40,314 nucleotides of DNA from Mucilaginibacter xinganensis (GTDB lineage: Bacteria > Bacteroidota > Bacteroidia > Sphingobacteriales > Sphingobacteriaceae), in assembly GCA_026225055.1 (NCBI GenBank), contig JAMFSA010000245.1, forward strand, positions 1-40,314, written 5' to 3'. Positions 23,471 through 31,365 of this stretch are shown here, in pieces; positions within the stretch are counted from its first letter, which is position 1, and each line of letters starts with the position of its first letter. A model generated the notes under the pieces. The model ran no database searches. It was not told the origin of the DNA and saw only the letters and a program-made list of their open reading frames with translations. The translations under genes were made by a program, and so were the position numbers.

Positions 23471-23509
23471 TAGGTGCTCAAGTTTGTCAACATCAAATAA
23501 ACAAAGCAA

Positions 23510-23752
23510 ATGAACATCAACGTACTGGCATTTGGGATAGCAAAGGATATATTCGGCGGTTCATCCGTTAGGTTGGAATTAGCCAATGATGCCACTGTAT
23601 ATAATTTAAAATATTCCCTCGAAAATCAATATCCACGGTTAAAACAGCTGGCTTCATACATGATAGCTGTTAATAATGAGTATGCTTTATTGGGCGATAC
23701 GATACATGAAAGCGATGAAATTGCTGTAATACCGCCGGTGAGCGGTGGATGA
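23510..23752 (+). CDS. moaD: MoaD, molybdopterin synthase small subunit
   Basis: This is a beta-grasp sulfur carrier of 80 residues ending in the essential C-terminal Gly-Gly (PPVSGG). It is adenylated by a MoeB-type enzyme and thiocarboxylated to donate sulfur to precursor Z. The body (VLAFGIAKDIFGGSSVRLEL, then MIAVNNEYALLGDTIHESDEIAVIPP) matches MoaD more closely than ThiS. The moaE gene follows 13 bp downstream. The two are the only plus-strand genes of the island, divergent from fdhD and convergent with moeB. Confidence 0.93.
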   Translation: MNINVLAFGIAKDIFGGSSVRLELANDATVYNLKYSLENQYPRLKQLASYMIAVNNEYALLGDTIHESDEIAVIPPVSGG

Positions 23753-23765
23753 TAATTAGAAAACC

Positions 23766-24185
23766 TTGCAAACTCAAATACAAATATCTGCCGAACCATT
23801 AAACATACAAACCTGTATTGATTGGGTAATGCTACCTGAGTCGGGCGGAATAGATGTGTTTATTGGTACCGTGCGCAATGCCACCAAAGGCAAAGCTGTA
23901 TTGCGATTAGAGTTTGAGGCTTATGAGAAAATGGCTATTGCCGAAATGGAAAAGATAGTCGCAGAAGCTATCAGCAAATGGCCCATACAAAGGTTATTGA
24001 TCCATCACCGAACCGGAACATTAGCAGTTGGCGAAGTGCCTGTTATCATAGCCGTATCCACGGCACATCGTGCAGCAGCATTTGAAGCCTGTCGTTACAT
24101 TATTGATACGCTGAAACAAACCGTACCCATCTGGAAGAAAGAGATATTTGAGGATGGGGAAGTTTGGGTAGCAGCGCATCCATGA
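23766..24185 (+). CDS. moaE: MoaE, molybdopterin synthase large subunit (TTG start)
   Basis: MoaE is the catalytic subunit of molybdopterin synthase, 139 residues. Family landmarks are GTVRNATKGKAVLRLEFEAY, the IHHRTGTLAVGEVPV strand, and the catalytic lysine region LKQTVPIWKKE (about K118 and K125). The initiation codon appears to be TTG at 23766-23768. This gives the usual short N-terminus (MQTQIQISAEPL), and no in-frame ATG or GTG exists between it and the end of moaD 13 bp upstream. It pairs with MoaD in the synthase heterotetramer. Confidence 0.93.
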   Translation: MQTQIQISAEPLNIQTCIDWVMLPESGGIDVFIGTVRNATKGKAVLRLEFEAYEKMAIAEMEKIVAEAISKWPIQRLLIHHRTGTLAVGEVPVIIAVSTAHRAAAFEACRYIIDTLKQTVPIWKKEIFEDGEVWVAAHP

Positions 24186-24258
24186 GAATTAGTGATTGAG
24201 TGGATTATTGATTGATTCAATATCCTGAGAAGCCAATAAATCCGTTCAATCCTGGTTC

Positions 24259-25320
24259 TTATTGGTTAAGAAACCAACTTTGTAACCCACCCTCAAGTGA
24301 ATAAACCTTCGCATCCGGAAACTTTTGTTTAATGGCCTTTACGGCTTCACCGCTGCGTTTGCCCGATGAGCAGTATAATACTTTGGGTTTTCCGTTGGTT
24401 AAGTAATCAAGATTATCTTCCACCTCATCGGCTTCCATGTGCAAGCCGCCGATATCGATTACATCGCGCTCCTGATCGGTGCGTACATCAACCAGCTCTA
24501 TGGTATCATCTAACAAAGCTTTTCTAACCTCAATTACCGACATAGTGGGAATGGTAATAGTACCCGTCAATCCGGTAATGTTTGTTTTGCTGGCATAGCC
24601 GATCTTAATTATCCGGCTTTGCATACTGTGCGCATCAAATATCAGCACCCTGCCAGCCAGCAGGTCACCGGCTTTGGAGATGTATTTAATTACCTCATTA
24701 GCCTGCATACAGCCGATTATACCGGCCAGCGTAGGTATAACACCACCTTCGGCACAATTAGGGATCTGGGCAGCATTTACCTGCGGGAAAAGGTCACGAT
24801 AGTTAGACGAAGGTACACCACAAGAGTTTTTCACGTTCCAGATGGCAACCTGCCCCTCAAATTGATAAATAGCGCCATAAACAAGAGGTTTATCGCTCAA
24901 AACGCAGGCATCATTAAGCAGGTAGCGGGTTTCAAAATTATCGGTGCAATCAACTACAACATCATACGGAGCAATGAGGTCCATTACATTATCTGATGTT
25001 ATCCTAACATCATGCGCTACTAATTTTATCCCCGGGTTTTGTTTTTGCAGAACATCAGCTGATATCACCGCTTTTTTAAAACCGGCATCAGCAGGAGTAT
25101 ATAATATTTGGCGATGGAGATTATTTAATGATACTATATCATAATCGGCTATGCCTAAAACCCCTACTCCTACACCTGTTAAATATTGAGCTGCCGGGCA
25201 ACCTAGTCCGCCTGCACCAACAATCAGCACCTTTGCTTTTTGTAAAAGCTCCTGTGTTGCTTCACCAAAACCCGGTAAAGCCATCTGGCAGCTATATCGT
25301 GTAAAGTCTTCAGGTATCAT
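24259..25320 (-). CDS. moeB: MoeB/MOCS3-like adenylyltransferase with rhodanese domain
   Basis: This is an E1-like enzyme that adenylates the MoaD C-terminus. The N-terminal ThiF/MoeB domain (about 1-235) has the ATP-binding VGAGGLGCPAAQYL, followed by DNLHRQ-like LNNLHRQ and DCTDNFETR. The C-terminal rhodanese domain (about 255-353) carries the active-site loop CSSGKRSG with C317. The fusion can deliver sulfur itself, as in MOCS3 and MoeZ. A second MoeB zinc CxxC near the domain border is not obvious. Its ATG overlaps the mobA stop by 4 nt (ATGA), so the two are translationally coupled. The gene is last in the moaA-moeA-moaC-mobA-moeB unit. Confidence 0.92.
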   Translation of the reverse strand: MIPEDFTRYSCQMALPGFGEATQELLQKAKVLIVGAGGLGCPAAQYLTGVGVGVLGIADYDIVSLNNLHRQILYTPADAGFKKAVISADVLQKQNPGIKLVAHDVRITSDNVMDLIAPYDVVVDCTDNFETRYLLNDACVLSDKPLVYGAIYQFEGQVAIWNVKNSCGVPSSNYRDLFPQVNAAQIPNCAEGGVIPTLAGIIGCMQANEVIKYISKAGDLLAGRVLIFDAHSMQSRIIKIGYASKTNITGLTGTITIPTMSVIEVRKALLDDTIELVDVRTDQERDVIDIGGLHMEADEVEDNLDYLTNGKPKVLYCSSGKRSGEAVKAIKQKFPDAKVYSLEGGLQSWFLNQ

Positions 25321-26480
25321 GCTGTTGCTATTTTTTGGTGAAGAATATGCTTAATTTTCTCCAAATCTTCCGGCGTATTAACATTGGTTAAAGCTCCGGG
25401 ATGAGGTACATGCAATAACTTAGGCGCTGCATTTATCAAAACTTTTCGTGGACAAGAATATCCCTGCGCCAAAAACGATAACAACACCGGGTAACTCTTC
25501 GGTTCCCAAATGGTGATCAATGGCTCGGGAAATTCACTTGTTTCGCTATGGAAAGCTGTAGCTATAGCTGATGTATCCCGGTTAGCAACCAGGTAATTAA
25601 GCGTATCCGCATCCAATAAAGGCAGATCACAAGCTACAACCAGCCATGCACTATCCGGCTTTTCCCGAAATGCTGATAGTATACCGCTATAAGGACCTAA
25701 ATTGAGAAAGGTATCTGTTATGGATGGATAACTCACATCAATATCCTGCTTATCAGAGTTGCGGGAAATAAAAACTTCATTACACAGTGGCTTTAACACA
25801 TCAGCCATATGGTAACGCTGCTCCTTATCATACCATTTAACCGCTCCTTTATCAAAGCCCATGCGCATACTTTTACCACCTGCCAACACCAGCCCGTTTA
25901 AAACCGGCTTTGCCTGCTCTATTTTGTCAGCAAAAAATGAAATGATCTTCTCGGTATCATCTAATGAATAAAGCGGGATCTGTTGCCAGCCAGGTATTGC
26001 TTCTTTTACAAAGTCAAAAACATCGCTAACATTATCGGCCAATAGTATTAGTTGTACATTGGTTAATTGGTCAATCCTTTTTTGTAAGGATACCTCTTTA
26101 TTAAGATCGATAATAACTACCTGCGCCTTAGCCTGCTGATGGTTACCATTTACCAATACCAGATCAGCTTCGGCAAATAGTTGTCTTTGGTTAAATGGGG
26201 TAACGGATGTATTATAATTAAATTGCTGATAATTCAACTGATCGGTATATTCCAGAATAGCACCGCTTGCTAAACGCCCGGGCGACAAAACCTCATCGTC
26301 ATTATGCGAGGTATCTGCATAAGCGCATTTATATTTTGGCGATAAATTCTGGATTATATTATCAGCCAAAACCTTTATTGTAGTACATGGCGCGCCAATA
26401 ATTGCCCACTCATTACGCCCGAAATTGCCGTTTACCGGTCGCGCCAGATCCGAATGCTTTTTATGACCTTTTGAAATCAC
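25317..26480 (-). CDS. mobA: MobA guanylyltransferase with degenerate MobB-like N-terminal domain
   Basis: This is a 387-residue protein. Residues about 190-387 form a MobA-type NTP transferase with LVLAGGKSMRMGFDKG and VVACDLPLLD, which attaches GMP to molybdopterin. The first 185 residues resemble MobB in position and secondary-structure pattern, but the P-loop GxxxxGKT is replaced by GAPCTTIK. If it is MobB, it should not hydrolyse GTP. The start seems to be GTG at 26480-26478, overlapping the 3' end of moaC by 20 nt; there is no in-frame ATG before the MobA domain. It is coupled to moeB by an ATGA overlap. MobA activity is firm; the origin of the N-terminal domain is inferred. Confidence 0.88.
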   Translation of the reverse strand: MISKGHKKHSDLARPVNGNFGRNEWAIIGAPCTTIKVLADNIIQNLSPKYKCAYADTSHNDDEVLSPGRLASGAILEYTDQLNYQQFNYNTSVTPFNQRQLFAEADLVLVNGNHQQAKAQVVIIDLNKEVSLQKRIDQLTNVQLILLADNVSDVFDFVKEAIPGWQQIPLYSLDDTEKIISFFADKIEQAKPVLNGLVLAGGKSMRMGFDKGAVKWYDKEQRYHMADVLKPLCNEVFISRNSDKQDIDVSYPSITDTFLNLGPYSGILSAFREKPDSAWLVVACDLPLLDADTLNYLVANRDTSAIATAFHSETSEFPEPLITIWEPKSYPVLLSFLAQGYSCPRKVLINAAPKLLHVPHPGALTNVNTPEDLEKIKHILHQKIATA

Positions 26481-26943
26481 GTTTACCTCCTGTTTTTGCT
26501 ATCAGTTTGGTTTCCCTAATTACTATATTGTGACTCAGGGCCTTGCACATATCATAGATTGTTAAAGCTGCAATGGATGCACCAACTAAAGCCTCCATCT
26601 CCACTCCTGTTTTAGCAGTTATGCTTGCTATACAATTAATAACAACATCGTTATCCTCATTTAGTTGGATATCAATTTTACAATTATCCAAACCCAGCGG
26701 ATGGCATAGCGGTATCAGATCGCCGGTTTTCTTTGCTGCCATAATACCAGCAATAACAGCTATTTGAAATACTGAGCCCTTTTTAGTTTGAAGGTCGCCA
26801 TTTTCCAGCTGGGCCAATACTTCATCAGGTAATGAAACTACGCTTTGGGCTGTAGCCGTACGCTGTGAAATAGCTTTTCCGCTGACATCCACCATAGTAG
26901 CACGTCCTTGCTCATCCAGATGACTTAAAACTTTATCACTCAT
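26461..26943 (-). CDS. moaC: MoaC, cyclic pyranopterin monophosphate synthase
   Basis: MoaC converts the MoaA product, 3',8-cyclo-GTP, to cyclic pyranopterin monophosphate. The protein is 160 residues with the signatures MVDVSGKAISQRTATA, AKKTGDLIPLCHPL and GVEMEALVGASIAALTIYDMCKA. The start at 26941-26943 (MSDKVLSHLDEQG) gives the normal length and lies 1 nt after the moeA stop. A longer in-frame opening to 27030 lies entirely inside moeA and is not family-like. The last residues overlap the mobA start. Confidence 0.95.
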   Translation of the reverse strand: MSDKVLSHLDEQGRATMVDVSGKAISQRTATAQSVVSLPDEVLAQLENGDLQTKKGSVFQIAVIAGIMAAKKTGDLIPLCHPLGLDNCKIDIQLNEDNDVVINCIASITAKTGVEMEALVGASIAALTIYDMCKALSHNIVIRETKLIAKTGGKRDFKRS

Positions 26944-26944
26944 A

Positions 26945-28156
26945 TTAAAATAGCTCCTTAAACATCCAAATCCTATAAACTTCACCTTTTGCAAAATGAC
27001 TTTTTTCCAATGGAAGTTCCATAAAGGCATTCGTATCAGCTAAGTTAGCAAAATCACCTGATCCATTTCCTTCAATTGGTGTGGCCATTAATTGCCCGTG
27101 GTTATTTACCTGCAGATGTACCTGTAAAAAATATTTTAACGATGGCTGAAAGTTAAAATCCCTATCTAATATAGCACAAACAGTGGGTTGAGGTTTTAAA
27201 CCGAGCGCCGCCTGTAGCCATGTTAAAAAATAACGGTGCAGGCACATAAACGTAGCCACCGGATTACCCGGGAAGGCAAACACCACCACCCCGTTTTCAT
27301 GTTTACCAAACCAGAACGGTTTACCGGGTCGTTGTTCTACTTTATGAAAGAGTTGCTGAACATTTAATTCTTCCAGCGCTTTTGGAATATAATCAAATTT
27401 GCCCATAGAGATACCGCCGCTAATCAATATCACATCATAATTAATTAGGCATTGCTGGATAAGCCTCTTGCTAATCTCCGGATCGTCTGGGATATGCAGC
27501 ATCGCCGCTTCAATATTATGCTGCTGTAAAACGGCCTTAACCGTATAATTATTTGATCTGCGTATCTGGTAAACCAATGGCGTTTGCTCCACCTCTACCA
27601 GTTCATCGCCGGAGGAAATAATAACAACTCTTGGAAGTTTTTTTACTCTTAGTTCGGTTTCACCAACAGATGCAACCAGGCTGATAATCGCGGGGGTTAT
27701 GATCTGCCCTGATTCTGCCACAACATCGTGCTGTTTTTTGTCACGACCCTGAAAATGGATATTCTGACCTTTTTTAATGTTATTATGGCTGATCAAAACG
27801 CTGGCTAAACCAGCCCTTATCTCTAGGTCTTCATATCTGATCACCGTATCAACCGATAACGGCAATGCGGCACCAGTCATAATCTCAATACAATGATCCG
27901 GTTCATGCACTTCGGCCGGTGGATCGCCCGCCGCTTGTGTGGCTTTTATATGGAACGAACAAACACCGTTCTCAATAGCACTATAACTTATAGCTATGCC
28001 ATCCATAGTAACCCGGTTAAATGGCGGCAGATCACGGTCGGCTTTTATATTTTCGGCTAATACCCTACCTAAAGTAAGCTCAAACGGCATGATCTCTGCA
28101 CCATAATCTCTCAGCTCTGCCAATACTATTTTTTCGGCTTCTTCTACGGTTATCAT
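26945..28156 (-). CDS. moeA: MoeA, molybdopterin molybdotransferase
   Basis: MoeA inserts molybdate into adenylylated molybdopterin. The 403-residue protein shows the N-terminal DRDLPPFNRVTMDGIA motif, the central MPT-binding ISSGDELVE, the ISGGISMGKFDYIP loop, and VFAFPGNPVATFMC near the C-terminal domain. All are canonical. It lies 12 bp downstream of moaA and 1 nt upstream of moaC. The partner that normally adenylates molybdopterin, MogA/MoaB, is not encoded in this window, and no fused MogA domain is visible beyond the MoeA core. Confidence 0.95.
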   Translation of the reverse strand: MITVEEAEKIVLAELRDYGAEIMPFELTLGRVLAENIKADRDLPPFNRVTMDGIAISYSAIENGVCSFHIKATQAAGDPPAEVHEPDHCIEIMTGAALPLSVDTVIRYEDLEIRAGLASVLISHNNIKKGQNIHFQGRDKKQHDVVAESGQIITPAIISLVASVGETELRVKKLPRVVIISSGDELVEVEQTPLVYQIRRSNNYTVKAVLQQHNIEAAMLHIPDDPEISKRLIQQCLINYDVILISGGISMGKFDYIPKALEELNVQQLFHKVEQRPGKPFWFGKHENGVVVFAFPGNPVATFMCLHRYFLTWLQAALGLKPQPTVCAILDRDFNFQPSLKYFLQVHLQVNNHGQLMATPIEGNGSGDFANLADTNAFMELPLEKSHFAKGEVYRIWMFKELF

Positions 28157-28168
28157 ATGTTATATCTT

Positions 28169-29152
28169 TTATCCGCCAATTGTGGCCATTGATTCATGTA
28201 TCCCTGTACTCACTAAGCTCTCTGCTTCCCATCCATCTTTTACCCTGTTATTAAACGCATTTAACAGGCTTTCTTTTATATGCTCATCACTTTTTCCGGC
28301 CCTTATTAAATCTTTTATATTTAAAACGCCATTATCATACAGGCAGTTCTTCAATGTGCCCTGCGGCGTAATGCGAATACGGTTGCAGGTACCGCAAAAA
28401 GTACGCGAGTAAGCTGCTATAATGCCAACATCTCCTTTATGCCCCGGGATATGATAATTGTAAGCAGTTGAGTAAGCCGGATCCTCGATCTTCTTCATTT
28501 CCGGAAAATGATGTTTTATCGCATCCAGTATGCGGATATAATCCCAGTTCAATCCCGTATAAATATGACCATCGCCATTAAAAGGCATTTCTTCAATAAA
28601 CCTAACGCTTACCGGCAGTTCTTTCGTGAGTTCAACTAACGGGATAATATCCTGCGTGTTTTTGCCGTCCATAACTACGGCATTTATTTTTACCTCGATA
28701 TCATGTTTCAGCAGTTCATCCAATGTTTCCATTACCGCCGCAAACTCATCCCTGCGGGTAATGGCGAAAAATCTGCCCGCATCCAAAGTATCAAGGCTCA
28801 GATTTACCGATCTTACACCAATATCTTTCAACTGCGTCACATGAGGCGCAGTAAGCACACCGTTGGTAGTTATGCTGAGTTCATCCAATCCGTTTAGCTC
28901 TGAAAGCGCGGTTAAAAACGGCATGATATCCTTGCGCACAAATGGCTCACCTCCGGTAATACGTATTTTTTGGATCCCCATATTTACCAGCATGGTGCAG
29001 GAACGCAACATCTCATCATAGCTCATCAGTTCTTTTCGCGATAGCCAATTGAGGCCATCCTCGGGCATACAGTAAAAGCAGCGCAAATTACACCTGTCTG
29101 TAACAGCCAGGCGAAGGTAATTAATGGGTCGGCCGTGATTATCTATTAACAA
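28169..29152 (-). CDS. moaA: MoaA, GTP 3',8-cyclase (TTG start)
   Basis: This is a radical SAM enzyme that starts Moco synthesis from GTP. The N-terminal cluster is C21-C25-C28 (TDRCNLRCFYCMP). The second cluster near the C-terminus is FCGTCNRIRITPQG...NCLY. The protein ends in the catalytically needed Gly-Gly (ATIGG). Length is 327 residues. The start must be TTG at 29152-29150: an in-frame stop lies 18 nt further upstream and no ATG intervenes, while the resulting MLIDNHGRPINYLRL is the normal MoaA N-terminus. It is first in the five-gene unit, with a TAGGTTTG box upstream. Confidence 0.95.
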   Translation of the reverse strand: MLIDNHGRPINYLRLAVTDRCNLRCFYCMPEDGLNWLSRKELMSYDEMLRSCTMLVNMGIQKIRITGGEPFVRKDIMPFLTALSELNGLDELSITTNGVLTAPHVTQLKDIGVRSVNLSLDTLDAGRFFAITRRDEFAAVMETLDELLKHDIEVKINAVVMDGKNTQDIIPLVELTKELPVSVRFIEEMPFNGDGHIYTGLNWDYIRILDAIKHHFPEMKKIEDPAYSTAYNYHIPGHKGDVGIIAAYSRTFCGTCNRIRITPQGTLKNCLYDNGVLNIKDLIRAGKSDEHIKESLLNAFNNRVKDGWEAESLVSTGIHESMATIGG

Positions 29153-29185
29153 GCTGGTAAATGTTTAATTAGTATCTACACTTAA

Positions 29186-29193
29186 CAAACCTA
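29186..29193 (-). promoter_or_regulatory. -7 element of the moaA operon
   Basis: TAGGTTTG on the minus strand is an exact TAnnTTTG match, giving a leader of roughly 27 nt before the TTG start of moaA. No clear TTG stands at the -33 distance. Confidence 0.45.
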
Positions 29194-29271
29194 AATCCAT
29201 TAAGTTGATGTTAGTCGTAAAATTAGGCAATACCTTTCAGAGCAAAGTCGGCAAAATGTATTTAAATGCAA

Positions 29272-29301
29272 AAATCCCGGCAAAGGTGGTTACCGGGATT
29301 T
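29272..29301 (-). terminator. Rho-independent terminator of the mutarotase gene
   Basis: On the minus strand, a 9-bp perfect stem AAATCCCGG/CCGGGATTT (29301-29293 with 29280-29272) has a 12-nt loop. It begins 20 nt past the mutarotase stop and runs into TTTT, then GCATTT. Confidence 0.75.
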
Positions 29302-29321
29302 GATATGATCAATAATCAGCC

Positions 29322-30398
29322 TTATTTTACTACCGAAAAGCGATATTCGCAAAAGCTTTTATAAACCTCTCCCGGTTTTAATATAGTCGATGGAAAGTTT
29401 GGCTGATTAGGCGAATCCGGATAATGCTGTGTTTCCATAGCAAATGCGGTCCTGAAATCATCTGTACCGCCATGCTTCATAATATTTTTACCCTGCATAA
29501 AATTGCCGCTGTAAAACTGCATACCGGGTTCTGTGGTGAATACGCTCATCACGATTCCGGTTTTATCACCCGTGGCAATAGCAACCGGTGTTTTATTGTC
29601 GTGCGTATTCAGCACATAAGTATGGTCATAACCTCTCCCACCTTCTAACTGCTCATTTTTCTCATTTATCCTGGCACCAATGGTTGTTGACTGATTAAAA
29701 TCAAACGGAGTACCTTTAACCGCTGCCAGCTCACCTGTTGGTATTAGGTTAGCATTAACGGGTATATAAGCATCGGCATTTATCTGTGTAGTATGATCAA
29801 CAATAGTACCATTACCAACCCCATTAAGGTTAAAGTATGGGTGACTGGTTAAATTTATTATGGTAGTTTTATCTGTAGTGGCTTCATAGTTTATTGTTAA
29901 GCCATTATCATCGGTTAAACAATAAACAACCTTAACGTGCACATTACCGGGGAAGCCGCCTTCCAGATCTTTTTTAATATAAGTAAGCTCCAGTGTTGAA
30001 GCATCAACCTGTATCGCATCCCAAACTACCGACTCAAAACCCGGTTTGCCACCATGCAAGGTATTGGCGCCGTTATTAGTATTAAGCGTATATTCCTGCC
30101 CCTCTAAAGTAAACTTTCCATTAGCTATACGGTTTGCGAAAGGACCTATCAGCGCTCCATAATAACGTTCAGCTGATTTTTCAAAGGTTTCAATAGTATC
30201 AAAGCCTTCAGATACATCTACCAGTTTTCCGGTTTTATCGGGCACCAGTATACTTACAATTCTGCCGCCGTAGTTAGTAATTGTAGCTTCAACGCCGTTA
30301 TCATTTTTTAATATATATAGATGTGTTTGTTTACCGTTGATGGTGCTTTCAAAGGCTGAGGCAGCGGGAGATTGCGCGTGCCCTACAGTATCTGTCAT
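29322..30398 (-). CDS. galM: Galactose mutarotase (aldose 1-epimerase)
   Basis: This enzyme interconverts alpha and beta anomers of galactose and other aldoses. The catalytic base region is kept: NLTSHPYFNL with the conserved His, and a Glu in FAMETQHYPDSPNQ near residue 325. The early RIANGKFTLEGQEY and NTLHGG segments are typical. Residues 1-20 are not hydrophobic, so this 358-residue form is cytoplasmic, unlike many Bacteroidota paralogues that carry lipoprotein signals. It has its own -7 box (TATATTTG, 30446-30439) and terminator (29272-29301), so it looks monocistronic. No galactose genes adjoin it. Confidence 0.93.
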   Translation of the reverse strand: MTDTVGHAQSPAASAFESTINGKQTHLYILKNDNGVEATITNYGGRIVSILVPDKTGKLVDVSEGFDTIETFEKSAERYYGALIGPFANRIANGKFTLEGQEYTLNTNNGANTLHGGKPGFESVVWDAIQVDASTLELTYIKKDLEGGFPGNVHVKVVYCLTDDNGLTINYEATTDKTTIINLTSHPYFNLNGVGNGTIVDHTTQINADAYIPVNANLIPTGELAAVKGTPFDFNQSTTIGARINEKNEQLEGGRGYDHTYVLNTHDNKTPVAIATGDKTGIVMSVFTTEPGMQFYSGNFMQGKNIMKHGGTDDFRTAFAMETQHYPDSPNQPNFPSTILKPGEVYKSFCEYRFSVVK

Positions 30399-30438
30399 AG
30401 TTATAGATTTATTTTAGATGTAGATGATTAATGGTGGC

Positions 30439-30446
30439 CAAATATA
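30439..30446 (-). promoter_or_regulatory. -7 element of the mutarotase gene
   Basis: TATATTTG on the minus strand is an exact TAnnTTTG match 40 nt upstream of the ATG. No TTG is seen at the usual -33 spacing. Confidence 0.5.
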
Positions 30447-30476
30447 CTATTGATGCCGGCAAAATTACAGCTAAAA

Positions 30477-31346
30477 TTAAAAACCTAAGCCTTCATTATC
30501 AATCACCGCGCTTTCGCAAACATAAGTAGGTACTATACCGGTAGCGGTTATAACGGTATCCAGATTTTTTGATAATGTATTGCCTGATAATACCAGCACA
30601 GTATCCAACCCGAATTTATTGCCGCCTAATATGTCTGTGTTCAGCGTATCACCTACCATTACAATTTCACTTTTACTTATAGATGCACGGGCACGTACCA
30701 GGTCATAAGCAAACATAAACATCTGTGAATCAGGCTTTCCGAACCTGATAAACTGCTTACCCACAACGCTCTCAATCATAGCGGCGATACCACCAATGGC
30801 AATAGACACATCGCTTATAGTAAGCGGGTAAGCCCTATCTGTATTTGCTACAATAACCGGTATAGTACGTTTACGGATCAGGTTAACGGTTTTATTCAGA
30901 TCCTTCGACCAATCAAAACCTTCATCGTCCAAAAAAGCCAAAGCGTTAACCTGGGCAATGTTGCTTTCATTTATTTCGCTTACCGGCAAGGTTTTCATAC
31001 CCGAACTTTCTATGTAATGCGCGGAGTTTCTTGTACCTAAATAAGCAACTATACCATCCTTTACCTTAAGATCAAGATATTCTTTGGTAAGCATGCCTGA
31101 TGATACGATCCTGTCGGGATTGATGAAATTCAATCCACCACGGTGATAACTTTCCGCTAATTGCACCGGGCTTCTTGAAGCATCATTGGTCACGATGTAA
31201 TATTCTTTCCCCTGCTCTTCAAGGTAAGCGAACGTTTTCTCGATACCCGGCAATAAGCCCTCATAATTTTTCAGCACCCCAAAAGCGTCAAAGAAAACTA
31301 CTTTATACTTATCAATGATGGATTTAAAATTGTCTATACGCTGCAT
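30477..31346 (-). CDS. HAD-IIA family hydrolase with altered motif I
   Basis: This is a 289-residue haloacid dehalogenase-superfamily protein of class IIA (NagD/phosphoglycolate phosphatase-like). Motif I is VVFFDAFGVL: the nucleophile D20 is present but the second Asp of DxD is replaced by F22. I recall a HAD-IIA subgroup with Trp or Phe here (DxWGVL). Motif II is IVTNDASRSP, the Lys motif is RFGKPDSQMF, and motif IV is MVGDTLNTDILGG. The C2-type cap domain lies between. Loss of the general acid may slow turnover or shift the reaction, so the substrate is unknown. It is 19 bp downstream of an APH-fold gene, suggesting opposed or sequential phosphate chemistry on a shared metabolite. Confidence 0.85.
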   Translation of the reverse strand: MQRIDNFKSIIDKYKVVFFDAFGVLKNYEGLLPGIEKTFAYLEEQGKEYYIVTNDASRSPVQLAESYHRGGLNFINPDRIVSSGMLTKEYLDLKVKDGIVAYLGTRNSAHYIESSGMKTLPVSEINESNIAQVNALAFLDDEGFDWSKDLNKTVNLIRKRTIPVIVANTDRAYPLTISDVSIAIGGIAAMIESVVGKQFIRFGKPDSQMFMFAYDLVRARASISKSEIVMVGDTLNTDILGGNKFGLDTVLVLSGNTLSKNLDTVITATGIVPTYVCESAVIDNEGLGF

Positions 31347-31365
31347 GGGCTATTGTTAAGTGTAT

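Noticed and set aside
24233..24265. CCAATAA/TTATTGG pairing as a terminator between moaE and moeB
   Set aside because: The loop is long, the stem is weak and AT-rich, and the right arm lies inside the moeB coding end.
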